Below, in pieces: positions 18,337-27,815 of a stretch of 64,000 nt of DNA. Both the position numbers and the translations under genes were made by a program. The notes below the pieces were generated by a model. It was not told the origin of the DNA. It worked only from the letters and a program-made list of their open reading frames with translations, and did not search any database. How positions within the stretch are numbered: the stretch's first letter is position 1; each line of letters begins with the position of its first letter. The DNA is taken from positions 124,001-188,000 of the forward strand of contig JAQMWT010000389.1 of the NCBI GenBank assembly GCA_029834535.1. The letters are read 5' to 3'. This DNA comes from Chrysophaeum taylorii (lineage: Eukaryota; Sar; Pelagophyceae; Pelagomonadales; Pelagomonadaceae).

Positions 18337-18790
18337 GATTCTTGTGGCATTCCTTTCGACATACACAAGGGTTATGATGATGATGATGATGATGATATTG
18401 GTCGTGGCGTCGGGTGCCATGTCGTTTCGCATTGCACCGCCATGGCCCGCCCGGGCGTCGCGGCTGCTGCGCGCCGTCCCTCTGACCGAAGAGAACGTTG
18501 AAACCGTTTTAGGGTCCGCTCGGGAGGAGTTGTCGGCGTTGTTTGGATACGCGGCGGAGAATCGCGAGGTCGGCATCACGGGCGAGGTCGACTTGGTTGG
18601 CATCGACGGTCCGAGCGTGGTCGTGCGTCTGAGAGGCCGCTTCTGGCACGAGCGCGCTGTCGTGCTCGCGCGAATTGCGAATTATCTCCAGGCAAAAATC
18701 CCCGAGATCTGCGACGTGGCCATCGAGGACCCGTCACAACTCGACGATGATGATAGGAATTCCCTCGACCCACCCGCGGCTCTCTTCTAA
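18335..18790 (+). CDS. Plastid-targeted NifU-like domain protein lacking the CxxC cluster ligands
   Basis: A 151-residue protein. Residues 1-28 look like a signal peptide whose hydrophobic core includes a run of seven Met. The junction VASGA-MSF then resembles the ASA-FAP cleavage site of heterokont plastid preproteins, with Arg/Pro-rich transit-like sequence after it. From about 50 to 135 there is a NifU C-terminal-like fold: LTEENVETVLGSAREELSAL, IDGPSVVVRLRG, ANYLQAKIPEI. The position that normally holds CGSCPSS is replaced by FWHERAV, so no Fe-S cluster can be bound in the usual way. Its ATG overlaps the divergent sulfotransferase ATG within one CATG. Confidence 0.65.
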   Translation: MILVAFLSTYTRVMMMMMMMILVVASGAMSFRIAPPWPARASRLLRAVPLTEENVETVLGSAREELSALFGYAAENREVGITGEVDLVGIDGPSVVVRLRGRFWHERAVVLARIANYLQAKIPEICDVAIEDPSQLDDDDRNSLDPPAALF

Positions 18791-18884
18791 AATAAAAACC
18801 TATCGTCGTCTCGTCGTATATGGTAGGCAAGCCCCTTATTTGTTTATTTATTTCAATATATAATGGGTGTCTCTCGTGTGCGTC

Positions 18885-19106
18885 TCATCTGCCGACGACG
18901 GGACTCTGGCGCCTGCGGACGCGTTCTTCGTGGAGACGGCCGAGATATTTGTTTACGACGGCATAGTCGTCACTTCGCGGGAAACCGATAGTATCGTTGT
19001 TGATCCGGAGTCGTTTTATTCCTTCGGTCGTCTCATCCTCCCGCGACCGCTTCCGCGAGGGCTCCTCGCCGTGGATCCACCAGTTTGGGCGCACGTTCTC
19101 CGTCAT
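18885..19106 (-). CDS. Small nuclear-type protein resembling the VCF1/FAM104 p97 cofactor
   Basis: A 73-residue open frame with a clean ATG and coherent composition. It starts MTENVRPNWWIHGEE, then has a bipartite basic signal (SRKRSRED and IKRLRI). It ends in a predicted helix, DYAVVNKYLGRLHEERVRRR, matching the Y..(I/V)N..L...H pattern at the C terminus of VCF1/FAM104 proteins, which bind the p97/VCP N domain and carry a nuclear localisation signal. That relation is by motif only. An alternative plus-strand frame over the same bases (from 18867) ends in an Arg run made by a GCC repeat and is less credible. Confidence 0.5.
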   Translation of the reverse strand: MTENVRPNWWIHGEEPSRKRSREDETTEGIKRLRINNDTIGFPRSDDYAVVNKYLGRLHEERVRRRQSPVVGR

Positions 19107-19237
19107 AGCCGCCGCCGCCGCCGCCGCCGCAGCCTCTGGAGACAGACAGACGGTTATGTTCCTGTCTCGTGATCCTTCCTTCTTGTGAATGAAGGCTAAC
19201 TAATAAATAACCCTAGTAGCCTTCCTTCATTTACTCC

Positions 19238-19247
19238 TAAACCCTAG
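19238..19247 (+). promoter_or_regulatory. Telo-box-like TAAACCCTAG upstream of dihydroorotase
   Basis: TAAACCCTAG ends 10 bases before the ATG at 19258, and a second ATAACCCTAG lies at 19207-19216. The position matches telo-box-type promoter motifs seen near three other start codons in this window. Confidence 0.4.
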
Positions 19248-19257
19248 AACAATCAAA

Positions 19258-20444
<1,187 letters not shown>

Positions 20445-20492
20445 GGGGTTTTTTTTTTTTTTATTATAGTAAGACACAACAACAAGAACCCC

Positions 20493-20750
20493 GCCCGATC
20501 CCAGCAGGACGTCGCCCTTCGTTGCAGCACATACGGTCGGCGGCAGCATGCGTACGACCTACCAAGGCGGGGCCTTTGGTCCTCCTTCTTCGCCTGCCCC
20601 ACGACACTCGGCGATGACCCCGACGACTAAGTCCCGCGTACTTAATTATCTCCGCCCGTCGTCAGGCACATCCCTCATACCCCACCCACATCCTTCATGC
20701 CCCCCCCACACACGCACACACGCGCCTTATAGTGGAGTCGACATTGTTCC
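20493..20750 (+). mobile_element. 3'-terminal fragment of the RING/RT retroelement (plus orientation)
   Basis: This stretch is the reverse complement of about 43066-43315, the 3' end of the large retroelement at 43-47.5 kb, at roughly 85-90 percent identity by eye. Shared blocks include CGATCCCAGCAGGACGTC, GGCGGCAGCATGCGTACGAC, CTCGGCGATGACCCCGAC and CAGGCACATCCCTCATACCC. Both copies end at GTCGACATT. It is a 5'-truncated insertion that now forms the region just upstream of the DEAD-box helicase start. Confidence 0.85.
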
Positions 20751-20772
20751 AAGACACAGTGCAGCAGAAGGC

Positions 20773-21885
20773 ATGTTGTTGTTGTTCGCGACGTGGGCAT
20801 CTCTCGAGCTGCCGCGGTCGCTCGAGACGCAGCTGCGAGGGCTGTACAGCGCGCCGAGCCCGATCCAGGCCGCCGCGATACCGGTGGTGCGGCGGGGCGG
20901 GGACGTGGCCATCCACGCCGAGACCGGCAGCGGCAAGACTCTCGCGTATCTGGTGCCGTTGGTTGCGTCGGAAGGGCCCGCCATCGTCCTCGCGCCGAGC
21001 CGGCTCCTGAGCCGGCAGATCGCGGCGTGCTGGGGCTCGCTGGCGGGCGCGACACCGAGCACGAACATCTGGGACGTAGGTTCGAGAAGACCCGTCGTCG
21101 TTACTCCGAAAGACGTGCTCGAGGCCACGAAGGAAAAACGGTTCGAAGCGAAGTGCCGCCTCGTCCTCGACGAGGCCGACGCCTTGCTCAAGAAGCCGCA
21201 GGGCGAAAAGGCCGCAAGAGCCCTCGCAAGCCGCGCGACACAGATTGTCGCTGCCTCGGCGACCGTCGGGCGGCCGCTCAGGCGCGTGCTCGACGGCGTC
21301 CGCGCCGAGCGCGGGACGAGGCCCGCGTCGATGATCGCCGTAGTCCGCGATGTGGAGGCCGGCGGAGACCACCACCGCGCCGTCACGGCGCCCGCGACCC
21401 TAACCCACGTCGTCTGTTCGTACGACGTCGAGCTAGATCCGACGGCCGAGGCGATGGGCGCGCTCGACGTCGCCTTGGAGGCGTGTCGCGAGAAACCGCA
21501 CGTCCTCGTCGCTGTGGAAAATAATATGTTGGACGACGCGATGGCCTTCCTTCGGGATACTGGCAGGACGCCAGTTTCTATAAGGGACCGTCTCGTCGCG
21601 GGGGAAACGGCGCCTCTCGTCGTCGCCGAGGCCCGCGCCCTCCGGGGTATCGACCTCCCCGAGCTCGACGCCGTCCTCATACTCGGCAAGCCGGAGTCCC
21701 CCGACGCCTACCTCCACGTCGCGGGCCGCGCGTCCCGCGCGAAGCGCCGGGGACTCGCCCTCACCCTCGCCCCCGGCCGCCAAGCCGACGTTCTCTGTTC
21801 GTGGGGCACGCAGCTCGACCTCCGATTCGCGCGGTGCGCCCTTCGCGACCTCGTCGCGGAGGTGAATACAACAAGGGATGAATGA
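20773..21885 (+). CDS. DEAD-box RNA helicase
   Basis: A 370-residue DEAD-box protein starting MLLLFATWASLELP. Motifs in order: SPIQAAAIP (Q motif), AETGSGKT (I), APSRLLSRQ (Ia), a VVVTPKD strand (Ib), VLDEADALL (II), ASAT (III), RALRGIDLPELDAVL (V) and HVAGRASRAKRRG (VI, replacing the usual HRxGRxxR). Both RecA domains are present, but the protein is small and lacks extended tails. The altered motif VI suggests a diverged, perhaps plastid or mitochondrial helicase; the N terminus does not show a clear presequence. The frame is open further upstream, but that part is retroelement-derived sequence. Confidence 0.8.
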   Translation: MLLLFATWASLELPRSLETQLRGLYSAPSPIQAAAIPVVRRGGDVAIHAETGSGKTLAYLVPLVASEGPAIVLAPSRLLSRQIAACWGSLAGATPSTNIWDVGSRRPVVVTPKDVLEATKEKRFEAKCRLVLDEADALLKKPQGEKAARALASRATQIVAASATVGRPLRRVLDGVRAERGTRPASMIAVVRDVEAGGDHHRAVTAPATLTHVVCSYDVELDPTAEAMGALDVALEACREKPHVLVAVENNMLDDAMAFLRDTGRTPVSIRDRLVAGETAPLVVAEARALRGIDLPELDAVLILGKPESPDAYLHVAGRASRAKRRGLALTLAPGRQADVLCSWGTQLDLRFARCALRDLVAEVNTTRDE

Positions 21886-21922
21886 TTTTCCACTTCTTCT
21901 TCTTGATTAGGCAATAGAGTCA

Positions 21923-22615
21923 TTATTTCCCAAGGTCTTTTTTTCGGCGATACGCCGCCGCGTCGCGGTCGAGGATGTGCTCGAGCTGGGTGACGCGCGG
22001 ATAGGTGCGGTTGGCCTTGCGTTTCTGGGCCGAGGTGAGGCCCTCGAGATTTCGCGGACCAATGTCGGCGTCGTCGTTCAGCGGTTGGAAATACGCTATC
22101 GAAACCCTCTTTCCCTCGACGCGCGGGACGCGGTGAAGCGCCGCCCTTACCCTCCCACCCGTGATGGACTCGAGGGTGTCGCCCGCCAGGACCACGACGC
22201 GGCTCGTGGGCACGACCCATTTATCACGATCCCATATTTCCAATCCCGGCCTCGATTGGTAGACGATCGAAAACAGTTCGTAATCGGTATGCTCCGAAAT
22301 CCCGACGCCGCTCCTCGTCGGCAGATACCGCAGGAGACGCAACACGGCGTTGTTGTTTTCGTCTTTGAGGAGGAGTTCCGTATCGAGGAGGAGGAGCAAA
22401 AGAATTGACTTGGCCAACTTTCGGACCGACTTCAAGTACCGCGCGATCACCGGCGGCATGTCCGGCTTCTTCCGCAACACGAAATCCATCGATTCCACGC
22501 TCTGGGTGGCCGTGCCGGCGTACTGCGGCTCGTCGCTTCTGAGAGTGGTGGTGGTGTCACCAACGTAGTCGCACGCCTCGCGTCCGCCGTCGAGGTCATC
22601 GTATTCCCAATACAT
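21923..22615 (-). CDS. 2-oxoglutarate/Fe(II) dioxygenase (IPNS/flavonol-synthase type)
   Basis: A 230-residue protein with the C-terminal core of the plant-type 2OG dioxygenase superfamily. GISEHTDYELFSIVYQ gives the HxD of the facial triad. PGLEIWDRDKWVVPTS and VLAGDTLESITGGRVRAALH, with HRVPRV, give the distal His, and KRVSIAYF supplies the Arg that holds 2-oxoglutarate. The N-terminal DIOX_N region is short. The family hydroxylates or desaturates small molecules such as hormones and alkaloids; the substrate here is unknown. An N-terminal helix with a run of Leu (residues about 72-79) is unusual. A telo-box-like motif lies 15 bases upstream of the ATG. Confidence 0.8.
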   Translation of the reverse strand: MYWEYDDLDGGREACDYVGDTTTTLRSDEPQYAGTATQSVESMDFVLRKKPDMPPVIARYLKSVRKLAKSILLLLLLDTELLLKDENNNAVLRLLRYLPTRSGVGISEHTDYELFSIVYQSRPGLEIWDRDKWVVPTSRVVVLAGDTLESITGGRVRAALHRVPRVEGKRVSIAYFQPLNDDADIGPRNLEGLTSAQKRKANRTYPRVTQLEHILDRDAAAYRRKKDLGK

Positions 22616-22629
22616 ATAGGAGGAAGGAA

Positions 22630-22640
22630 GTTAGGGTTCG
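22630..22640 (-). promoter_or_regulatory. Telo-box-like CGAACCCTAAC upstream of the 2OG dioxygenase
   Basis: Read on the minus strand, CGAACCCTAAC lies 15 bases before the ATG at 22615, in line with three other telo-box-like motifs close to start codons. Confidence 0.35.
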
Positions 22641-22714
22641 CTTCGCCGCCTAAGAAAAAAACACCCCCTATAACCCTCCCTCATACAAAAAAGTTAGGTG
22701 TGTTTTTTGTATGA

Positions 22715-23614
22715 ATGAAACAACCCCCCCCGAGTACTCTAGATGATGCAATGTCGTCAAGACGACGTAGCATGATGACGCAGCAGCTGAGCACGGCGTT
22801 CTGGTGCACGAACGAGGTCGTTCGCATCCGGGCCCAGAGTTTGGGAGCTCCCGCGCGCCCGGGAACCTCGGTATCCCAGCTTCGCGTCGGCACCTGGAAC
22901 CTCCTGGCCCCCGCCTACGCAAAGGGTTTAGAAAACACCGAATGGCGCGCCCGCCTCGCACGCCAGCAAGAAGTGGTCGACGCCCAAGGCCTCGACGTGG
23001 TCGCCCTCCAGGAATTCTGGGTCGCCCACGCCGAGAGCGTCGACGCGTGGGCGACCTTCGCGGCCGAACGGTCTATGGCTCTCTTCGTCCTCGGAAGAAC
23101 GAGAGGCAAGGCCGACGGGTGTGCGACCCTCGTCAAGAGTCATCTTCTCGGCGATGAACCCTTTGGACTCCACTACGACGACTGGGGGGACCGGGTCTGC
23201 CTGGTCGTGCCTCTGGTCGACGTCGTCGTCTGCAACACCCATTGGACGTTCGCGCACGACAACGATTGGGACCCCGTGATGCGCCGCCACCAGGCGCGCA
23301 AACTCACATCCTTCGCGAATCGCGACCTCAAGGACAAGCGCGTTATCGTATTGGGGGACTTGAACGGCGACGTCAACGACCCGGCCGTCTCGGACTTCGC
23401 TAGCTCCGGTTGGCGCCTCCATCTCCCGCGAGGGGAATGGGTCTCCCACCGCGCGCACACGGGCGCCATGCTCGCCTGCGACTTCATCGCCTCGAACGCG
23501 ACCATACTCTCCGAAGACTGCCGAGTCCACGGCGACCCCGAGGACTTGTTCCCCGCCTCTTCGCCCCGCGTCTCCGACCACAACATGGTCTCGGCAACCC
23601 TCCACCTACGTTAG
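22715..23614 (+). CDS. Endonuclease/exonuclease/phosphatase (EEP) family hydrolase
   Basis: A 299-residue protein of the DNase I-like EEP superfamily. RVGTWNLLAPAYA carries the metal/substrate Asn, DVVALQEFW the catalytic Glu, VVVCNTHWTFAHDN a core His, VIVLGDLNGDVNDP the Asp/Asn pair, and VSDHNMVSATL the final Asp-His. The pattern is close to CCR4-like nucleases, sphingomyelinases and inositol phosphatases, so the substrate class stays open. The first 45 residues are not conserved. Two later Met codons (22751 and 22769) are possible starts, and they would remove a Pro-rich leader. Confidence 0.82.
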   Translation: MKQPPPSTLDDAMSSRRRSMMTQQLSTAFWCTNEVVRIRAQSLGAPARPGTSVSQLRVGTWNLLAPAYAKGLENTEWRARLARQQEVVDAQGLDVVALQEFWVAHAESVDAWATFAAERSMALFVLGRTRGKADGCATLVKSHLLGDEPFGLHYDDWGDRVCLVVPLVDVVVCNTHWTFAHDNDWDPVMRRHQARKLTSFANRDLKDKRVIVLGDLNGDVNDPAVSDFASSGWRLHLPRGEWVSHRAHTGAMLACDFIASNATILSEDCRVHGDPEDLFPASSPRVSDHNMVSATLHLR

Positions 23615-23762
23615 TACGAACTGAATTTAATTCCAAGCTCGATCAGATCAGAGAAGACCCTCTTACAATAAATAATGCGGCGCTGCTGCTGCTCGCGAGA
23701 CGACCAGTTTCTGACGAAGAATACGCGGAAGCGTCGCCCCGATAAAATAGTTGCCCAACGTA

Positions 23763-24834
23763 TCCTAACTACTAATCGACAGATGTTTGTCTGTTTGTTT
23801 GTTTGTCTGTCTGTCTGTCTGTCTGTTTGTCCCTCGATTTAGGGTAAGGATCAGGTAGGCGCGAGAGTAAGGATCAGGTAGGCGCGAGAGCCAGACAGTG
23901 ATCCTCCAAGCCGTCTACGGCGACCTCGCAGACTATTACTCCACGACCCGCGGCGGCTCTTTCAGCGCGCCATTCTCACGCCCCGTCGAAACGATGCTGT
24001 CGATGCTGACAACGCGCGCGTGACCGCGGCCTTTTTTTCCCGGAGACGAGGCGTCGGAGTTCTTTTCGGCCGACTAGGTTGGGTCGGAAGACGACGCCTC
24101 GCTCTTTACAGTCGAGTTTTCAACTCCCTGACAACCAACGGCATGCTGACTTTGATCTCGAGCGTAAAGTCTTCGCAACCTCGACCCGTCGTACGGCCAC
24201 TGCAACGGCACCAGATACATGATCGATCGTGTCGTTGTCACCGAGGCTCCTCCAACCTGTATCCCTTAAGGCCCGCCTACGCCAAACGATCACCAAGAGC
24301 CAGGGCCAGACGCCCCGCGAGGTCGGCGTCCTCTTTCCCAAGCCCGTCTTCTGCCACGTCCAGCTCTACGTGGCTCTCTGTCGATCGGCATCCCCAAGGA
24401 TATACTCATCTGGGTCGACGACTCCACCCTACCCCACACGTGCTGCGCAATACCGATAAGCCCCCTCCCGGCGTCTACACGCGCACGGTAGGTGAACTTA
24501 CTGGGACCACGTGAACTTACTGGGGTTTGAGATTGGGACTAGGTGAACTGAGTGACCAGGTGAACTTACTGAGACCAAGTGAACTTACAGGGGTTTTTAG
24601 AGTGAACGCAAAGGCGAGCGGCGTGTACGGATCAAAGCAGCTTAGATTGGCGGAGGTGAGAGCGACGAGCTCGAAGGAGAGTGGGGTGAGTGGATGTGAG
24701 CACGAGTGGGCTTACACCGAACTTACTGGGGTTAGAGATTGGGACTAGGTGAACTTACTGGGGCCAGGTGAACTTACTGGGGTTAGAGATTGGGACCAGG
24801 TGAACTTACTGGCGAACTTACTGGCCTGCACTTG
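23763..24834 (+). mobile_element. Helitron relict, copy 2
   Basis: This copy matches 9511-10531 along its whole length, at roughly 93-95 percent identity by eye, with the same outer boundaries (TCCTAACTACTAATCGAC at the left, CTGCACTTGT at the right). The Helitron helicase C-terminal landmarks, including the TINKSQGQ-type block, are disrupted here too, and the stop interrupting the SAD-VGSEDD block (GACTAGGTT) is shared by both copies. The 3' array of GGTGAACTTACTGG-like modules (24485-24830) is a little longer than in copy 1. The right end abuts the broken KAP-like NTPase gene. The left flank ends in A and the right flank starts with T, as expected for Helitron insertion between A and T. Confidence 0.78.
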
Positions 24835-24844
24835 TTATAATACT

Positions 24845-25230
24845 ATCGCGAGAAAAAAAAAAAAAAATTAGGGGATCGGCCGTCGGGATGATCTTCAAAT
24901 TGCACGCGTGGCGCACCGGACCTTCCAACTGCGTCGAGGCCGTCAGAGCTTCTACTAATCGGATCGCGAGGGGACTCGGGATCTTGTCGAGGTCGTCGAC
25001 GGTCAACACGATTTGGGGCCACGCGTAGCATCTAAAGAAAAAAGTATCGCGCGTCTAATATCGACACACACCAATTTGCCGCAGCAGGAGGGGCCGGGCG
25101 GTGGACTTCTTCGCGTTTTCACTTCGTTAAACACCTTGCGGTGAACAGAACCACCACGTACCCGGCGGCCGAGAACGCGACGACCGAGGCCGTCGCGAAG
25201 GCGACCGAAATAAAATGCCACGACTAACTC
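24845..25230 (-). pseudogene. Fragment of a KAP-family P-loop NTPase gene
   Basis: On the minus strand, PQIVLTVDDLDKIPSPLAIR is a Walker B strand of KAP type (hhhhDDLD), continued by LVEALTAS and then NLKIIPTADP. Upstream, a membrane-like segment, HFISVAFATASVVAFSAAGY, fits the membrane helices that KAP NTPases insert between Walker A and B. The two parts are separated by a likely 40-bp intron starting GTGTGTGTCG and ending TTTCTTTAG (about 25033-25072). Walker A was not found, and the frame ends in poly-T next to the Helitron. The fragment seems to be what is left of a membrane NTPase gene cut by, or lying beside, the transposon. Confidence 0.45.
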
Positions 25231-26858
25231 TCTTCTAATCTCGGATCTCGCCGTATCGCGCGACTTCTCGCGCGTGAGAGTCCGCCTGCCGTCAATTCAG
25301 CAGCTGCTGCCACAAAAGTTCGTTCGAGAAAGGCCGACCGCCCCGACCCCCGGTTCCCCAACTATCCCGGCGACCTCTTCATCAAACCCCAAAACGGTCG
25401 TTCGACGGCTTGAACAAAGCGCGCTGGTCCACCTCCACCCGAGACACGGCGACCAGCGGGGCAGAGTAACTGCGGAGATACGACTCCTCGGCGACCACGC
25501 AGGTGGCGGCACGCGAATTCGACAGTGATGATGATGATGATGATGATGAGGAGGAGGAGGACTTCTTCTCTTCGCTGTCAAACGAACGGATCCGCGGCGA
25601 GATGATCACGGTATTACTCTCCTCCTCGTCGTGTCGTCGTCCCGCGCCTCTTCTTCGTCCTCGACCACCAGGCACACGTCGCCATCCATGAAGCTTCTCG
25701 AATCCTATATACGTCTAACCGCCGCCGTATCCTCTCTACATGACGTCATCACGACAATCCTGTGTGCTACACAATGATCGTTTTGTTCGTGCTGCAGCGT
25801 GCGCCTCACCGACCGACCGACCGACCGACCGACCTGGGCGGAAACGAGTACTCGTTGCTCTCTTGACATTTGTGAGACGCCAAGTGTCGAGAGGAAACGG
25901 ATTTCCTATTTGATACGTTGAAGACAATCATTTTTTTGGCGCGGCGAGGCAAGTATGCTGAGCTTATCGTCGCCACGGTGTCGCGCGAGGATCATCCAGC
26001 GTCGGCGGTCGTCAAACTACCTTCGAGCGCAAGACGTGATGCTGCGCCAGGAGAACCAACGAGAAGAAACATCAGCAGCCAGCCAGCCAGCCAGCCAGCC
26101 AGCGGGGTTGAAGCCGGCCAAGCCCGAGGAAGTCACCGTTAGTTGCAATGCGGCTTAAACAACTACGCGGAATTTATTTCCGACGCAACCTTTCAGTTTG
26201 ATGATAGGACCACCAAAGAAGCGCCGTGAGCACCAGTCCCACTATGGTAAGTGGAAGTTCGGCGTTCTACTACCGAAACTCGTGCGTTTCGTTGACCAAC
26301 GCCTTCCCCCAACACAATATGCACGGTATGTTCTCGCCGATTGGCGAGCGGGGACGTCATCTCTAGAAAGAGCTCGAGGTGGTGGTAGTACGAGATGCGA
26401 GCCTCCGCGTCTCGTCGAGAAGTCGGTTTTCGTATGGGGGTCGTTCCCTCAATAAGCGCGATTGTAGTGGTGGCTGACAAGGCGAGGGTTTCAGAAGTAA
26501 GGTATCAGAGGCTGGACTGGAGGAGGAGGCACGCTCGATCAAAAACATGCAGCGCGCGTGGGTCGAAGACATCACACTTGGTATTGAGCTGCCAGTAGTA
26601 TTTGCACACTGCGGAGTTGCTGACAGTAAACATCACGATGTCCAGGGTAAAGCTGCCTCTATGGAGAGAGACGACCAGGCTGCCCGACGAGCGGGCGCAC
26701 CAGAAACGATCATCATGGCGTCTGTCTGTTGCCAGCGCTGGACGCCATTCATAGATGAGAGAGGTATAATGCTGTTAATTGCAAGAAGCCTGGGGGTTTT
26801 TTCACCTACTACGCGAGCTATATAATAAGACTATTATTTACTACTATTATTCATTCGT
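25231..26858. other. Gene-poor stretch, possible decayed exons
   Basis: No intact gene recognised. Base composition is less GC-rich than in the neighbouring clusters. The minus-strand frame at about 25390-25510 (reading VVAEESYLRSYSAPLVAVSR) may be another exon of the KAP-like gene. A perfect TGACGTCA lies at 25741-25748, a (GACC)n run at about 25812-25832, and (CCAG)n at 26080-26102. Confidence 0.3.
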
Positions 26859-27815
26859 ATGCGCCGCCGTCGCGTCCGGTGCGCGATTGCTGGGTGGCGC
26901 GGCTGCAAAGAGGTTGTTCGGGCGACGCAGGTCGAGGCCGTCGCCTCCGGCGGCGAGGGAAACCTAGGACTCGTTTGCAAGCGACTTCTTGCGAAGGTTG
27001 CTATATTTCCCTACATCGACGGCGCGGCGGCAGATGCCGCCGTCTTCGAAGCCGTCTTGGAGCCCGAGGAGACGGTGGTGTGGCTCGTGGTGCGCCCCCT
27101 TGCGGCGCGCACCACCCTTGGCGTCGCTATCCCCGCCGACCGCCTCCTCTGGCCTTGGACAGATCTTTGCGATCCTACGGGCATTCCCAGAGCTCAGATC
27201 AAGGCCGCCGCGGCGCTCGACCTCCTCGAGGAAGCCCCAGCCACCAAAACGCCACGACCGTCTTACGTCCCTCCCTTCGCGCTCACAGTCCACCACATTC
27301 CCGGCCGATGCGCTGTCGTGAAAGCTGCACTCGTTCAGCGTACGATAATGACTCGAGGACGCGTGGACTCCGTAGATCTTCGCGAAGGCGACCGCTGCGT
27401 CAGCGCGGGCGCGCACTGCGGTGCGACCGTCGACTTTGGTAATGGTGCGGCCGTGAGACTCCAGGGCCAGTGGGTCGGACGCCACCGCTTATCGCTCTGT
27501 CGAGGAAATCTCGACGTATCGTTCGAACTCGCGTCCGTCGCCAGGGCGGGCTGGCTTTCCCTCCTATTTCGCGACCACCAAGCAGCTCCGGTCAAGCGAT
27601 GGTGCGTCCTCGTCGACGCGACAATTCGCGTTTTTAGACGCCGCGACGCGCTCCGCGCCCACCGTACGATTCACGACCTCTCGCCCGTCGAAATCACCGA
27701 AAAGCGGGGCGCCTGGCGCCTCGCCCCTTCCAACCTCATCGTTGCCCACGCGGAACCCCCCTGGTCGTACCTCTTCCGTCAATTTGCCCCAACCAACCGG
27801 GTGATGACTGCGTAG
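26859..27815 (+). CDS. Protein with a C-terminal PH-like domain, otherwise unknown
   Basis: A 318-residue protein. The last 95 residues fit a pleckstrin-homology pattern: AGWLSLLFRDHQAAPVKRWC, then CVLVDATIRVFRRRD, TIHDLSPVEI and finally NLIVAHAEPPWSYLFRQF with the hallmark Trp of the closing helix. PH domains bind phosphoinositides or proteins at membranes. The N-terminal 220 residues, including EETVVWLVVRPLAARTTLGV and DLCDPTGIPRAQIKA, were not recognised. The start follows an AT-rich stretch, so an upstream exon is possible. Confidence 0.5.
   Translation: MRRRRVRCAIAGWRGCKEVVRATQVEAVASGGEGNLGLVCKRLLAKVAIFPYIDGAAADAAVFEAVLEPEETVVWLVVRPLAARTTLGVAIPADRLLWPWTDLCDPTGIPRAQIKAAAALDLLEEAPATKTPRPSYVPPFALTVHHIPGRCAVVKAALVQRTIMTRGRVDSVDLREGDRCVSAGAHCGATVDFGNGAAVRLQGQWVGRHRLSLCRGNLDVSFELASVARAGWLSLLFRDHQAAPVKRWCVLVDATIRVFRRRDALRAHRTIHDLSPVEITEKRGAWRLAPSNLIVAHAEPPWSYLFRQFAPTNRVMTA

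Noticed and set aside
18867-19172. Plus-strand 101-residue frame
   Set aside because: It ends in an Arg run produced by a GCC repeat; the opposite 73-residue frame has a coherent NLS and helix.
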